Below are positions 30,641 through 39,296 of a stretch of 64,000 bases of DNA, piece after piece (position 1 is the stretch's first letter; every line of letters starts with the position of its first letter). Source of the DNA: Poseidonocella pacifica (GTDB lineage Bacteria; Pseudomonadota; Alphaproteobacteria; Rhodobacterales; Rhodobacteraceae); assembly GCF_900111875.1 (NCBI RefSeq), contig NZ_FOJU01000007.1, forward strand, positions 1-64,000. Direction: 5' to 3'. The position numbers were made by a program, and so were the translations under genes. The notes below the pieces were generated by a model. It saw only the letters and a program-made list of their open reading frames with translations. It was not told the origin of the DNA and searched no databases.

Positions 30641-31576
30641 TCACCGCCCCAGCATTGTCAGCCAGAATGTCACTGAAAGAAGTGATACGGCCGTTGCGAT
30701 AAGCACCGACGATGCAGCGACGCGCTTGGCACGACCGTACATATTTGCGAAGACGAACGCGTTGATGCCGGGCGCCATGGCCGAGGTGATGATCGCGGAG
30801 CGGAACGCCTCAGTTGGGAGCGAGGCCGCCTTGCTGAACACCCAGACAAGCCCGGGGTGCACCAGCAGCGAAATCGCGCAAACCATGGCGATGGTCCGAA
30901 AATCGCCTTCGGGTTTGTATCGCACCAGCACCCCACCCAGCCCGAACAGCGCAGCAGGCAAGGCAGACCGTGCCATCAGGTCGACGGCATCGTTGATCGT
31001 GACGTGGATGGGAATGCCTGCGAGGTTGACGATAAGCCCAGCCATCACACCGATGATCAGCGCGTTGCGAAACATCGCGGAGAGAACTTTTGGCAGAAGG
31101 GCACCCGTTGTGCCGCTGCGCTTTGCCCGCGCGATTTCCATCGCGGTGATGCCGAGCGCGTAGCCAAAGGGCGAGTGGATCGCGATGATCGCATAGTTCC
31201 CGGCAAGCGCGTCCGTACCAAAGGCCCGCTCTGTGATCGGCACGCCGAGAAGCAGGCTGTTGGAAAACAGGGCACAGAATCCGATCGCCACGCAATCTTC
31301 CCAATCCCGTTTGAAAAAGATGCGCGCGCCGAACAAGCCGGCGAAGAAACATATGAGGGCGGCCAGATAGAAGGCCCCGAGCAGGCGCAGGTCAAAATGC
31401 TGGGTCAGATCAAGCCGGGAGATTGCCCGAAAGAGCAGGCAGGGAATGGCGAACTGTTGGGTGAAGGACATGAGACCCTGCACCGAATTGTCAGTGAATA
31501 GCCCCTTCCATGCTGTCACATATCCAAAGCCGATGAGCAGGAAGACCGGCAGGATGACTTCGATTAGAGCCTGCAC
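30641..31576 (-). CDS. AEC family transporter
   Basis: A 311-residue inner-membrane protein with about ten hydrophobic helices in two inverted halves. It begins MQALIEVILPVFLLIGFGYV, the usual auxin-efflux-carrier family start. Bacterial members export or import malate or other carboxylates and the substrate here is not identifiable. The stop lies one base after the tRNA-Val CCA end. Its start is 19 bp from the upstream MBL hydrolase gene, so it probably ends that operon. Confidence 0.87.
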   Translation of the reverse strand: MQALIEVILPVFLLIGFGYVTAWKGLFTDNSVQGLMSFTQQFAIPCLLFRAISRLDLTQHFDLRLLGAFYLAALICFFAGLFGARIFFKRDWEDCVAIGFCALFSNSLLLGVPITERAFGTDALAGNYAIIAIHSPFGYALGITAMEIARAKRSGTTGALLPKVLSAMFRNALIIGVMAGLIVNLAGIPIHVTINDAVDLMARSALPAALFGLGGVLVRYKPEGDFRTIAMVCAISLLVHPGLVWVFSKAASLPTEAFRSAIITSAMAPGINAFVFANMYGRAKRVAASSVLIATAVSLLSVTFWLTMLGR

Positions 31577-31595
31577 GGCATGCCTCCTCGGCCAA

Positions 31596-32396
31596 TCACT
31601 TCAAAGGTTCTCGTATGACCATTCCGTCATAGGCGGGCGTCACATGGGGCGGGGTCTCTGCCTCCACCGTGTCATAGTCCAGATCGATGTGCATATTGGT
31701 CAGCACAGCCTTGGCCGGTTTGGCCCGCGCGATCCATTCAAGGGTTTTGTCCAGATGTGCATGGGTTGGGTGAGGGGTTCGGCGAAGCGCATCGACGATC
31801 CAGCAGTCGAGCCCGTGCAAACGCCCCCAAGCATCATCAGGAATGTCAGAAACATCAGGTAGATACGCGGTATTGTTCATGCGAAACCCGAGGGCGTCAA
31901 TGTTGCCGTGGGTCACGTGAAAGGGCGAGAGGGTGATGGCACCGCCCGCGCCTTGGACGCGCACATCACCGTCGATCATATGCATATCGAGGATAGGCGG
32001 GTAGTTGCTATTCTCCGGCTGAACAAACGCATATCCGAAGCTGGCATAGAGCCGCTCTTGCGTGGGGGTGTCTGCCCAGACCGAGAGCTTTTCCTGACGA
32101 TTATAGACGATAACGCGCAGGTCATCGATCCCGTGAACGTGGTCGGCATGGGCATGGGTATAGACCACGCCATCCAGTGTGCCGATCCCGGCGTCCAGCA
32201 GTTGGGAGCGCAGATCAGGTGAAGTATCGATCAGAACGCGCGTGGTGCCCTCAACGCTCTCACGTTCAACCAGGAGGCTGCACCGGCGGCGGGCGTTCTT
32301 GGGGTTGCTCGGATCGCACGCGCCCCAATTCCCGCCAAGGCGGGGCACGCCCCCGGAGGATCCGCATCCCAGGATGGTGAAGCGAAGCTCTGACAT
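31596..32396 (-). CDS. Metallo-beta-lactamase-fold hydrolase (PhnP-like)
   Basis: This 266-residue protein starts MSELRFTILGCGSSGGVP and has the metal-binding motif YTHAHADHVHGID plus later histidines (HVTHGNIDALG, NMHIDLDYD). The pattern is that of PhnP-type phosphodiesterases. Start ATG 32396 overlaps the tatD stop by one base (TGATG). Position directly after tatD is conserved in many Rhodobacteraceae. The natural substrate is unknown. Confidence 0.88.
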   Translation of the reverse strand: MSELRFTILGCGSSGGVPRLGGNWGACDPSNPKNARRRCSLLVERESVEGTTRVLIDTSPDLRSQLLDAGIGTLDGVVYTHAHADHVHGIDDLRVIVYNRQEKLSVWADTPTQERLYASFGYAFVQPENSNYPPILDMHMIDGDVRVQGAGGAITLSPFHVTHGNIDALGFRMNNTAYLPDVSDIPDDAWGRLHGLDCWIVDALRRTPHPTHAHLDKTLEWIARAKPAKAVLTNMHIDLDYDTVEAETPPHVTPAYDGMVIREPLK

Positions 32397-33196
32397 CAGG
32401 CGGGGGCCCTCCAAGCGGCCGCCTTCCAGAAGAGCCGGTCGAAATTCTCCTGCGTCGCCGCGGCGAAGGCCTCATAGGACAGGTCAAAGACTTCTGCCCC
32501 GACCTTTGCAGTATGGGCAGTATAGGCGGGTTCGTTGCGTTTGCCGCGATGGGGCGGCGGCGCAAGATAGGGGCTATCGGTTTCGACCAGTACCCGATCA
32601 AGAGGGGCTGCGGCGAAAATGTCCCGCAACTCCTTGGATTTCGGGAAGGCTGCGATGCCGGACATGGAGAGGTAGAAGCCCAGATCGAGGGCTGTTTGCC
32701 CAAGCTCCGCGCTGGAGGAAAAACAGTGCATGACGCAGGAATACGCACCGTTCCGATGCTCTTCGCTCAGGATTTGTGCCATATCCTTGTCCGCCGCGCG
32801 CGCGTGGATGATGAGGGGAAGGCCCGTCTCTCGCGCCGCGGCGATATGCAGGCGCAAACTTTCCTTCTGCGCATCGGCACTTTCGATGGTGTAATGATAA
32901 TCAAGCCCGGTTTCCCCGATCCCGACGAATTTGGGGTGCTGGGCGAGGGCGACAAGTTCATCGACCGTTGCCATGGGTTCGTCCGCGACGCTCATGGGAT
33001 GCGTTCCGGCGGCGTAGAAAACCGGATCATGCGCCTCTGCGATCGCTCGTACCGCCGGTTCGTTCCGCAGCCGTGTGCAGATCGTCACCATGCGCGTGAT
33101 GCCGGCCGCTTGTGCGCGGGCAATGACCTCGGCCCTTTCGTCGTCGAAATCAGGGAAATCGAGGTGGCAATGGCTGTCAGTGATTCGGGCGGTCAT
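32396..33196 (-). CDS. tatD: TatD-family metal-dependent deoxyribonuclease
   Basis: A 266-residue TIM-barrel hydrolase. Metal ligands are seen in DSHCHLDF (N-terminus), GIGETGLDYHY (Glu), HCFSSS and VETDSPYLAPPPHRGKRNEP (Asp). TatD proteins are 3'-5' exonucleases involved in DNA repair or degradation. The gene overlaps holB by 4 bp upstream and the MBL hydrolase by 1 bp downstream, so the block is translationally coupled. Confidence 0.93.
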   Translation of the reverse strand: MTARITDSHCHLDFPDFDDERAEVIARAQAAGITRMVTICTRLRNEPAVRAIAEAHDPVFYAAGTHPMSVADEPMATVDELVALAQHPKFVGIGETGLDYHYTIESADAQKESLRLHIAAARETGLPLIIHARAADKDMAQILSEEHRNGAYSCVMHCFSSSAELGQTALDLGFYLSMSGIAAFPKSKELRDIFAAAPLDRVLVETDSPYLAPPPHRGKRNEPAYTAHTAKVGAEVFDLSYEAFAAATQENFDRLFWKAAAWRAPA

Positions 33197-34320
33197 GCGG
33201 CTCCTGTCGCGTCTTCACTTGCGGTGCGTTGGAGTTTGAAAATCGTATCTAGCATGAGAGCAGCAGGGTCAAGGTTGACCGCCCGCCCATGGCGCAGTCT
33301 ACCCCCGACATCCTGCGCCAGCGTGGCCCAGACGCGCGCGGAATGCGGATTGGGGCACAGCCGCGTGAAAACCGCGCCTTCGCCCGGGGCCGCTTCGGGG
33401 GAGGGAGGCGCACCCGTGGCTCCCGTTCGGGAAAGGCGGGACAGCAGAAGGTCGAGAAGTTCGATCAGCAGGTCCAGACGTTCCACATTTTGTGCGCCGG
33501 CCACGCTGTCGGCAAGTTTCATCGCGCGCGGACGATCAAGCCCAGGAAGACTTTCCAGCAGGCGGACGAGATCTGCGTAGCGCGCGATCCCCCCGAGATT
33601 GACGAGCCTGATCGCCGCGCCGACCGATCCTGCGGACAGCGCAGTGAGCGCCGGTGTCTCTTCTCCGGGATCAAGGCCGGCCTCTGTCAGCGCTGCGGAC
33701 ATGGCCCCGCTGTCGAGGGGCGAGAGGCGCAATTCGCGGCATCGGGACCGGAGTGTGGGGAGCAGGGCGCTCGGTTGATGGTTCACGAGTAGAAGGGTGG
33801 TTGCGGCGGGCGGCTCCTCAAGTTGCTTGAGAAGTGCGTTTGCGGCGGCGGTGTTCATCTCGTCCGCGGCATCCACGATGACGACCCGGTGTCCTCCGTC
33901 CGCGGCCGACAGGGAGAAGAAGGATTTCAGGCGCCGCACTTCATCCACGGTGATCACGGTCTTGAGGCGTTTTGCTTTTTCGTCATAGGCGCGCCGTAGC
34001 ACGAAAAGTCTACTCTCGGCGCCCGCCCTCATCCGGCGCGCGACCGGGTCATCTTGGGGAACATCAAGGCTGGTTGGTGGTCCGAACAGCTCATCACCGG
34101 CGTTCTCACGTAGCAGAAAGCGCGCGATCCTCCACGCCAACGTGGCCTTGCCGATGCCGCGAGGGCCGGTCAGACGCCAGGCATGATGCAGCCGGCCCGC
34201 GGCGACGGACTCGAGGAATTGCGCTTCGGCCTGCTGATGTCCAAAAAGGCGCAATGTCTCTGCCGGATGAGCGGCCCCTTCGATCTGATCGGGGCGGGGA
34301 AGGTCTTCCCCCTCCTTCAT
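33193..34320 (-). CDS. holB: DNA polymerase III delta' subunit
   Basis: A 375-residue clamp-loader subunit of the AAA+ family. The Walker A region LTGPRGIGKATLAWRIA is degenerate, as usual for delta'. A DnaX-like sensor block NALLKQLEEPPAATTLLLVNHQP and the SRC-like LRSRCRELRL follow. It lies between tmk and tatD with 4-bp overlaps on both sides, a conserved gene order. Confidence 0.92.
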   Translation of the reverse strand: MKEGEDLPRPDQIEGAAHPAETLRLFGHQQAEAQFLESVAAGRLHHAWRLTGPRGIGKATLAWRIARFLLRENAGDELFGPPTSLDVPQDDPVARRMRAGAESRLFVLRRAYDEKAKRLKTVITVDEVRRLKSFFSLSAADGGHRVVIVDAADEMNTAAANALLKQLEEPPAATTLLLVNHQPSALLPTLRSRCRELRLSPLDSGAMSAALTEAGLDPGEETPALTALSAGSVGAAIRLVNLGGIARYADLVRLLESLPGLDRPRAMKLADSVAGAQNVERLDLLIELLDLLLSRLSRTGATGAPPSPEAAPGEGAVFTRLCPNPHSARVWATLAQDVGGRLRHGRAVNLDPAALMLDTIFKLQRTASEDATGAA

Positions 34321-34940
34321 GCTGATTGCGCCACAGCGGCAATGACGTCTCTTGCCACAGCATCTTCGCTCTGGTTGCCGTCGATAAGCCGTATGCGCTT
34401 GGGAAATTCCTCGGCGAGGGCGAGAAAGCCTGCGCGCATCTTTCGCTGAAGATCCAAGCCAAAATCCTCGAAGCGTTCTTCGGCTGTCTGCCGAGCCTTC
34501 GCGCGTGAAAGCGCCGCCTCGGGGTCCATGTCGATCAAGAGGGTGAGATCAGGCTCTACCCCGATCATCAAATCGTGCAGCGCATCGACCTTGCCGCGCA
34601 AATCTCCGCGGGAGAGCCCCTGATAAAGCCGGGTGCTATCAGCGAAACGGTCACAGATAACAGTTTGGCCCGCATCGAGAGCGGGCAGGATGAGCCGTTC
34701 GAGATGATCGCGGCGCGCCGCCGTAAACAGCAGGAGCTCTGTCTCCGCGGACCAGCGTGCCGGATCGCCTTGCAAGACGAGCGCACGAATTTCCTCCGCC
34801 CCGGCGCTGCCGCCGGGTTCGCGGGTCAAGATTGCATCTGATCCACCCTGACGGAGATAGTTATGAAGTCGGCGCGCTTGCGTCGACTTGCCCGATCCAT
34901 CTATGCCCTCGAACGTGATGAAGCGCGCCGTCGCACTCAC
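34317..34940 (-). CDS. tmk: Thymidylate kinase
   Basis: A 207-residue dTMP kinase that makes dTDP for DNA synthesis. It has the P-loop FEGIDGSGKSTQARRL at residues 9-24, the DR-Y motif VICDRFADSTRLYQG and the lid segment around KARQTAEERFEDFG. Overlaps of 4 bp with dacC-like and holB genes show one transcript. Confidence 0.96.
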   Translation of the reverse strand: MSATARFITFEGIDGSGKSTQARRLHNYLRQGGSDAILTREPGGSAGAEEIRALVLQGDPARWSAETELLLFTAARRDHLERLILPALDAGQTVICDRFADSTRLYQGLSRGDLRGKVDALHDLMIGVEPDLTLLIDMDPEAALSRAKARQTAEERFEDFGLDLQRKMRAGFLALAEEFPKRIRLIDGNQSEDAVARDVIAAVAQSA

Positions 34941-36109
34941 TGAGCGAGACCGGTTTGTTCGCTGGCGCGGTCGGTGATCTGTCGCATGACGACACGCGCG
35001 GCTGTTCTCACGCGCCCCGCGAACCCAGCCTGCGGCACCTCGGCATCGGCGACCAAGGGAACCCGCTTCTCCGGAAGGCCGTCTCGGGCGATGACCAACT
35101 CGGCGATCTGTTGTCCTGCTTCGATCGGGGCGGGAATAGGGCTTTGATAGACAATTTCGGCGCTCAGGTCCGTGTCGCCGACCACAGGCAGCAGCAAATT
35201 GAGATCTTCGCCGGTGACGAGGCCCACAGAACGCGACTGGCCCATCCAGACTTCTGCTTCGGCGAGGACGTCATCGCCGCTGGTCACGGTCCGGCGGGTA
35301 AATTGGCGAAAGGCCCAGTTGACGATCCGCTCTGCTTCTTCGGCACGTTGCGCTTCGGATTCCATTCCCGCCACGACAAAGACCACGCGGCGATCACCCT
35401 GTACGGCGGAGGCGACAAGCCCATAGCCTGCTTCCTCAGTATGGCCGGTTTTGAGACCATCCACGCCAATTCCGAGGCCGAGAAGCGGGTTGCGATTGCG
35501 GACATTGCGCGGTGCCCTTCCGTCAAAGGCGAATTCACGCTCCGCAAAGAGGGGGTAGAACTCGGGGAAATCCTCGATGATCTTTTCTGACAGGATGCCC
35601 AAATCCTTCATGCTCATAAGGTGCCCGACCTGCGGCCATCCGTTCGAGTTGGCGAAGTTGGATTGATCCATGCCCATCTCATGGGCGCGCTGTGTCATCA
35701 AACGGGCGAAGCCCCCTTCGGTGCCATCAGGCGACAGCGCCTCTGCGATAACCACGCAAGCGTCATTGCCCGACAAAACGATGATACCCCTTAGGAGGTC
35801 CTCAACCTTGACCCGGTCGGTCGTGTCGAGAAACATGGTCGAGCCGCCATAGCTCATGGCATGCTGGCTCACGGGGAGTACCTCGTCGAGGGTGAGGCGG
35901 CCATCACGGATCGCCTCGAAAGCCATGTAGAGGGTCATGAGCTTTGACATGGATGCCGGGGGCAGGGGCACTTCGGACTGCTTGGATAAAAGCACCGTGT
36001 CAGTTGTCAGATCGACAACATAGGCGGCGCTTGCGTTGGTCTCGAAGGCTCTCAGCGGGGAGGCAAAAAGCAGGGCGGCAGTAAGGGCTGCGGTCAGCAC
36101 GCGGGTCAT
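34937..36109 (-). CDS. D-alanyl-D-alanine carboxypeptidase (PBP5/6 type)
   Basis: A 390-residue secreted peptidoglycan DD-carboxypeptidase. An N-terminal signal (LTAALTAALLFASPLRA) precedes the three active-site motifs: SMSK at 53-56, SGN at 113-115 and KTG at 220-222. A PBP5 C-terminal beta domain and an amphipathic tail for membrane attachment follow. It trims pentapeptide stems. The gene starts 13 bp after the SPOR lipoprotein stop and overlaps tmk by 4 bp. Confidence 0.94.
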   Translation of the reverse strand: MTRVLTAALTAALLFASPLRAFETNASAAYVVDLTTDTVLLSKQSEVPLPPASMSKLMTLYMAFEAIRDGRLTLDEVLPVSQHAMSYGGSTMFLDTTDRVKVEDLLRGIIVLSGNDACVVIAEALSPDGTEGGFARLMTQRAHEMGMDQSNFANSNGWPQVGHLMSMKDLGILSEKIIEDFPEFYPLFAEREFAFDGRAPRNVRNRNPLLGLGIGVDGLKTGHTEEAGYGLVASAVQGDRRVVFVVAGMESEAQRAEEAERIVNWAFRQFTRRTVTSGDDVLAEAEVWMGQSRSVGLVTGEDLNLLLPVVGDTDLSAEIVYQSPIPAPIEAGQQIAELVIARDGLPEKRVPLVADAEVPQAGFAGRVRTAARVVMRQITDRASEQTGLAQ

Positions 36110-36121
36110 TCGGCTCTCCGG

Positions 36122-36814
36122 TCAGTCGGTGGCGACATAGGCGTCGAGGAACCCTGCCACGTGCACTTTGTCAAGCAGGGTGTCACGCTCGGCAATAGTC
36201 TGCGCAGGCCCGACCACCACTCGCCAGTATGTCGCGCCCTCGGCACCCTGTTCGCGTAAGATGGGCAGAATTCCTTCGCGGCGCAAGACGCCACCCGCCC
36301 GGCGGGCGTTTTCCTCAACCCCAAAGATACCCACTTGGATGAACGGTTTTTCGGGTCGCGCGGTCTCCGTCTTCTGCGGCAAGCTCATGGTCTCGGGCCG
36401 GGTGTCGCTTGGGCGAAGGGCTGTTACCCGAAGTTGCGCCGTGGTGCCGGCCGCGATCCCAAGCGCGCGCGCCGCATCGGAGGAAAGTTGCAAGGGCGGG
36501 CCGGGCAGATCTGTTGAACGTTGAAAAACCGCGCCAATCGTTGTGGCGCCGGTCACGGGATTCAGAATCTGGACGCGTTCGGGTTCACTCGCGCTGGCAT
36601 GAGCGACCCAGATCCCGCCGACCGACGGGCGCCCATCCCAAAGGCCCGCGCCTTCCACGAAGAAGACGTCAGGCGCGAGGTCGTCCTCGGGCGCGGCCAT
36701 GGTCGGGGCAGGGGCGCGATCCGCTGGCACCTCCGCTCGGTCAGGGAGGGGAATGCAGGCCGCCAAGCTCAGAAAGGTCGCGACGCCCACTACAGGCATT
36801 GTCCCAGTTTTCAT
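36122..36814 (-). CDS. SPOR-domain lipoprotein (RlpA-like)
   Basis: This 230-residue protein has a lipoprotein signal (VGVATFLSLAACIPLP, lipobox LAAC). A middle region (EGAGLWDGRPSVGGIWVAHA to VTALRP) suggests a double-psi barrel like RlpA. The C-terminal SPOR domain (PFIQVGIFGVEENARRAG to the end) binds denuded glycan. It probably acts at the septum and pairs with the downstream carboxypeptidase. ATG 36814 is chosen to begin directly at the signal peptide. Confidence 0.87.
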   Translation of the reverse strand: MKTGTMPVVGVATFLSLAACIPLPDRAEVPADRAPAPTMAAPEDDLAPDVFFVEGAGLWDGRPSVGGIWVAHASASEPERVQILNPVTGATTIGAVFQRSTDLPGPPLQLSSDAARALGIAAGTTAQLRVTALRPSDTRPETMSLPQKTETARPEKPFIQVGIFGVEENARRAGGVLRREGILPILREQGAEGATYWRVVVGPAQTIAERDTLLDKVHVAGFLDAYVATD

Positions 36815-36980
36815 GCAAATCCTCGCAATGCCTGATGTGCCGTCCTTGATGGGACCGATCTTGGCCTGCAGTCTAGGCACACAATCATAGATTGCAAACT
36901 ACTGGCTTCTGGCGCTACGAAAGTTTTGCTCTCGGCCTGCTTTCAGAATCGCTGACAGCCGTTTATGCGTAGCCCCCGCT

Positions 36981-37070
36981 GGAGGAGTGGCAGAGTGGTC
37001 GAATGCACCGGTCTTGAAAACCGGCGTGCGTGAAAGCGTACCGTGGGTTCGAATCCCACCTCCTCCGCCA
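36981..37070 (+). tRNA. tRNA-Ser (TGA)
   Basis: A 90-nt class II tRNA with acceptor GGAGGAG pairing with CTCCTCC. The anticodon stem CCGGT/ACCGG encloses CTTGAAA with anticodon TGA. A long variable arm is present, the T-arm is GTGGG TTCGAAT CCCAC, and CCA is encoded. Its last 14 bases are the left attachment core of the mobile element that follows, and the gene stays intact. Confidence 0.97.
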
Positions 37071-37071
37071 T
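37057..37071 (+). repeat. attL core (tRNA-Ser 3' end)
   Basis: CACCTCCTCCGCCAT spans the T-stem end, acceptor strand and CCA of tRNA-Ser plus one base. It is identical to the copy at 44398-44412. Integration at a tRNA 3' end restores the gene, and it is intact here. Confidence 0.85.
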
Positions 37072-37170
37072 GAAGCTGCATTCCGGCAGCCACTGAGGTG
37101 GAATGCCCCAGGTTTTCCGCAATTTGACCATCGAAACCCCAACATCTGGTTCGAAACCACCCGCAGAGTA

Positions 37171-37189
37171 TGTGGGGTAAAATGTGGGG
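37171..37189 (+). repeat. Candidate integrase arm sites, left end
   Basis: TGTGGGG occurs at 37171-37177 and again at 37183-37189, 12 bp apart, just before the integrase gene and about 100 bp inside attL. A matching pair with the same 12-bp period lies inside the right end. They could be arm-type binding sites of the tyrosine recombinase. Confidence 0.45.
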
Positions 37190-37195
37190 TGCGAT

Positions 37196-38470
37196 ATGGA
37201 CGGTTCCTTCTCTGGTCACGAGACACGCGGAAAGAGGTCGGGTCCTCATGTAGAAAAACGGCTCAACGCTGCATTCGTTCGGAAAGCCCCGCCGGGGCGA
37301 CATACCGACGGCGGCGGTCTCTATCTTCAGGTTGACCCCTCCGGTGCGCGTCGTTGGCTGCTTCGGATCGTGGTTCGAGGTAAACGCAAAGATTTTGGGT
37401 TGGGCTCAGCAAACTTGGTGTCACTGGCCGAAGCGAGAGAAAAGGCTGTTGAGCTTCGGAAGTTTGCTCGTTCTGGCGGCAACCCTGCCATTCGGGAGCG
37501 AGCAGCCGAGGGTAAGGCGATGACTTTCGCTGAACTTGCTCACACGGTTCACAAACGCAAGTTTAAGGACAATACCAGCAACGGTAAGCATGTTGCTCAG
37601 TGGATCAATACACTCGAAACATACGCGTTTCCGATCTTGGGCAGTTTGTCCGTGGAGGACATTCAACAAGATGACCTGGAAGAGGTCCTTGATCCAATAT
37701 GGACGACAAAACCGGAAACGGCGCGGCGCGTGCTTCAACGTATCAAGACTATTTTCGACCATGCATGTGGTAGGGGCCTTAGATCAAAGGGCAACCCAGC
37801 TACTGGGATGAGAGCATTGATGCGAGAGCAGAGAGTTGAACCGAAACATTTCGCCGCTGTATCATTTATGGACATCAACGATTTGGTCCCAAGCCTCGAC
37901 AAATCGAACGATGTTGGCGCATTAGCCTTATTGTTCACCATCCTTACAGCAATGCGGTCTGGACCAATCCGCGCGGCGCGTTGGTCTGAGTTTGACCCAG
38001 CTCTGGAGAAATGGACCATCCCAGCCGACAAAATGAAGACGAGAAAGGAGTTTGTCGTTCCTATTTCAATGGCTGCCCGAACCATACTTCAACGCGCTAA
38101 GGAGCATCGCGCGAAAGCCAGTGATCTGGTTTTCCCTTCACCCTCGAATCCGTCGCGTATGCTCAGTGATGCGACTATGCGAAAGCTGCTGCAATCGAAG
38201 TATCCAGGCGCGACAGTTCACGGGATGCGCACAACTTTTCGGACATGGGCGGCAGAAGTCGTCCGCGCAGATCATGATGTCGCAGAGCTTTGTCTTGCGC
38301 ACAGGGTAGGGTCGCGCGTGGCGCAAATTTATAACCAGGCCGAACTTCTCGATCATAGGCTCATGCTCATGGAGAAATGGGGCTTTTGGGTATACGCAGA
38401 TCTTGAACCGTTTTCGAATGGTAATGATGTTGATGCAATCATCCGAGGTCGATGGATCGAACCTCCTTGA
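37196..38470 (+). CDS. int: Tyrosine-type integrase of the tRNA-targeting island family
   Basis: A 424-residue site-specific recombinase. The N-terminal DUF4102-like arm-binding part (TDGGGLYLQVDPSGARRW) is followed by a SAM-like core-binding domain and the catalytic domain. Catalytic residues counted from ATG 37196 are Arg254 (TAMRSGPIRAARWSE), His342 and Arg345 (HGMR), His369 (LAHRVG) and Tyr379 (IYNQAELLDHR). The usual Gly-Glu after the first Arg reads Gly-Pro here. The open frame begins at GTG 37184, within one of the TGTGGGG repeats, so the start is uncertain. Adjacent to attL, it reads into the element as expected for an island integrase. Confidence 0.92.
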   Translation: MDGSFSGHETRGKRSGPHVEKRLNAAFVRKAPPGRHTDGGGLYLQVDPSGARRWLLRIVVRGKRKDFGLGSANLVSLAEAREKAVELRKFARSGGNPAIRERAAEGKAMTFAELAHTVHKRKFKDNTSNGKHVAQWINTLETYAFPILGSLSVEDIQQDDLEEVLDPIWTTKPETARRVLQRIKTIFDHACGRGLRSKGNPATGMRALMREQRVEPKHFAAVSFMDINDLVPSLDKSNDVGALALLFTILTAMRSGPIRAARWSEFDPALEKWTIPADKMKTRKEFVVPISMAARTILQRAKEHRAKASDLVFPSPSNPSRMLSDATMRKLLQSKYPGATVHGMRTTFRTWAAEVVRADHDVAELCLAHRVGSRVAQIYNQAELLDHRLMLMEKWGFWVYADLEPFSNGNDVDAIIRGRWIEPP

Positions 38471-38557
38471 AGTGGAGTCGCAAGGGGTGTTCGCATTCCA
38501 TGTTGATGAGCTTCGGTATGAATACTTTACGCCCCGGACCGAAGGGCGCACCGATCC

Positions 38558-39136
38558 TTAGGTGGACATGTCTAAGCTGTTCTGTCGGGACATGAGCTTG
38601 TCAGAAAGCGCTGCAATTTGCGTCGATTTCTCAGGCCCATCGTCAAGCATTGAAGTGCTCAACACTGCGGCGTAAGCCGACTGGCTCGCAAGTAGGCGGT
38701 CATATAGTCGGTTCACTTGGTTTGTTGTCTTTGAGTAAAGTGAAAAGAATAACGCCGATATTCCTTCAGTCATCAGCCCAACCACTGCTCCAAGGTATGA
38801 AGCCGAAAGACCTTCAATGCCTGCGATCTGAAAGTATATTGCGAAACCTACGGAGACGCAGATTATGAAGAAGCCCACCCCAGCAGAGAACATACATATC
38901 TTGAAAGACTGCTGCGCGTGCAGTCTGGCCTCCGCAATGAATTCATCCATGCTGGCAAACGAAATGAGGTTCATGAGCTTGAAGATCTCTTCTCCAGACG
39001 CTTGTTCAAGCTTTTCTAAGTAGTTTCTTTTCTCAGCTCTTGCTTCGTCCCACTCACTTTTGTTTTGCCGAATTATTTCAGCGGTCAATTCAGTGATCCC
39101 GGCCATTGGGAAAAGAAATTGAGTAACAAGTGACAT
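38558..39136 (-). CDS. Two-helix membrane protein, possible immune-effector membrane module
   Basis: A 192-residue protein without a signal peptide. Residues 1-75 are charged and helical. Two adjacent membrane helices follow (about 81-104, FSAGVGFFIICVSVGFAIYF, and about 112-132, LGAVVGLMTEGISALFFSLY), then a helical tail with KTTNQVNRLYDRLL. This layout, especially the second helix ending in E-(x)-ISALFF and the N-x-x-YDRLL tail, recalls the two-TM domain associated with bacterial TRADD-N conflict proteins (CyanoTRADDas_TM in Pfam, from memory). No catalytic motif is present. It is a single cargo gene beside int and opposite to it. Function is not established. Confidence 0.6.
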   Translation of the reverse strand: MSLVTQFLFPMAGITELTAEIIRQNKSEWDEARAEKRNYLEKLEQASGEEIFKLMNLISFASMDEFIAEARLHAQQSFKICMFSAGVGFFIICVSVGFAIYFQIAGIEGLSASYLGAVVGLMTEGISALFFSLYSKTTNQVNRLYDRLLASQSAYAAVLSTSMLDDGPEKSTQIAALSDKLMSRQNSLDMST

Positions 39137-39296
39137 GCCTGTCTCCTAAAGTTCGATGTTCCAAAATTTTGCATGAACGGCACCCATAAGTAGGCTCAAG
39201 TCAAGCAGATTCCGGTATCAGCTATCTACTCTGTTGCATGGCAGATCTACGCGATATTCGGCACCCATCGCAGTATCAAGGTTCGAGAACCTATGG

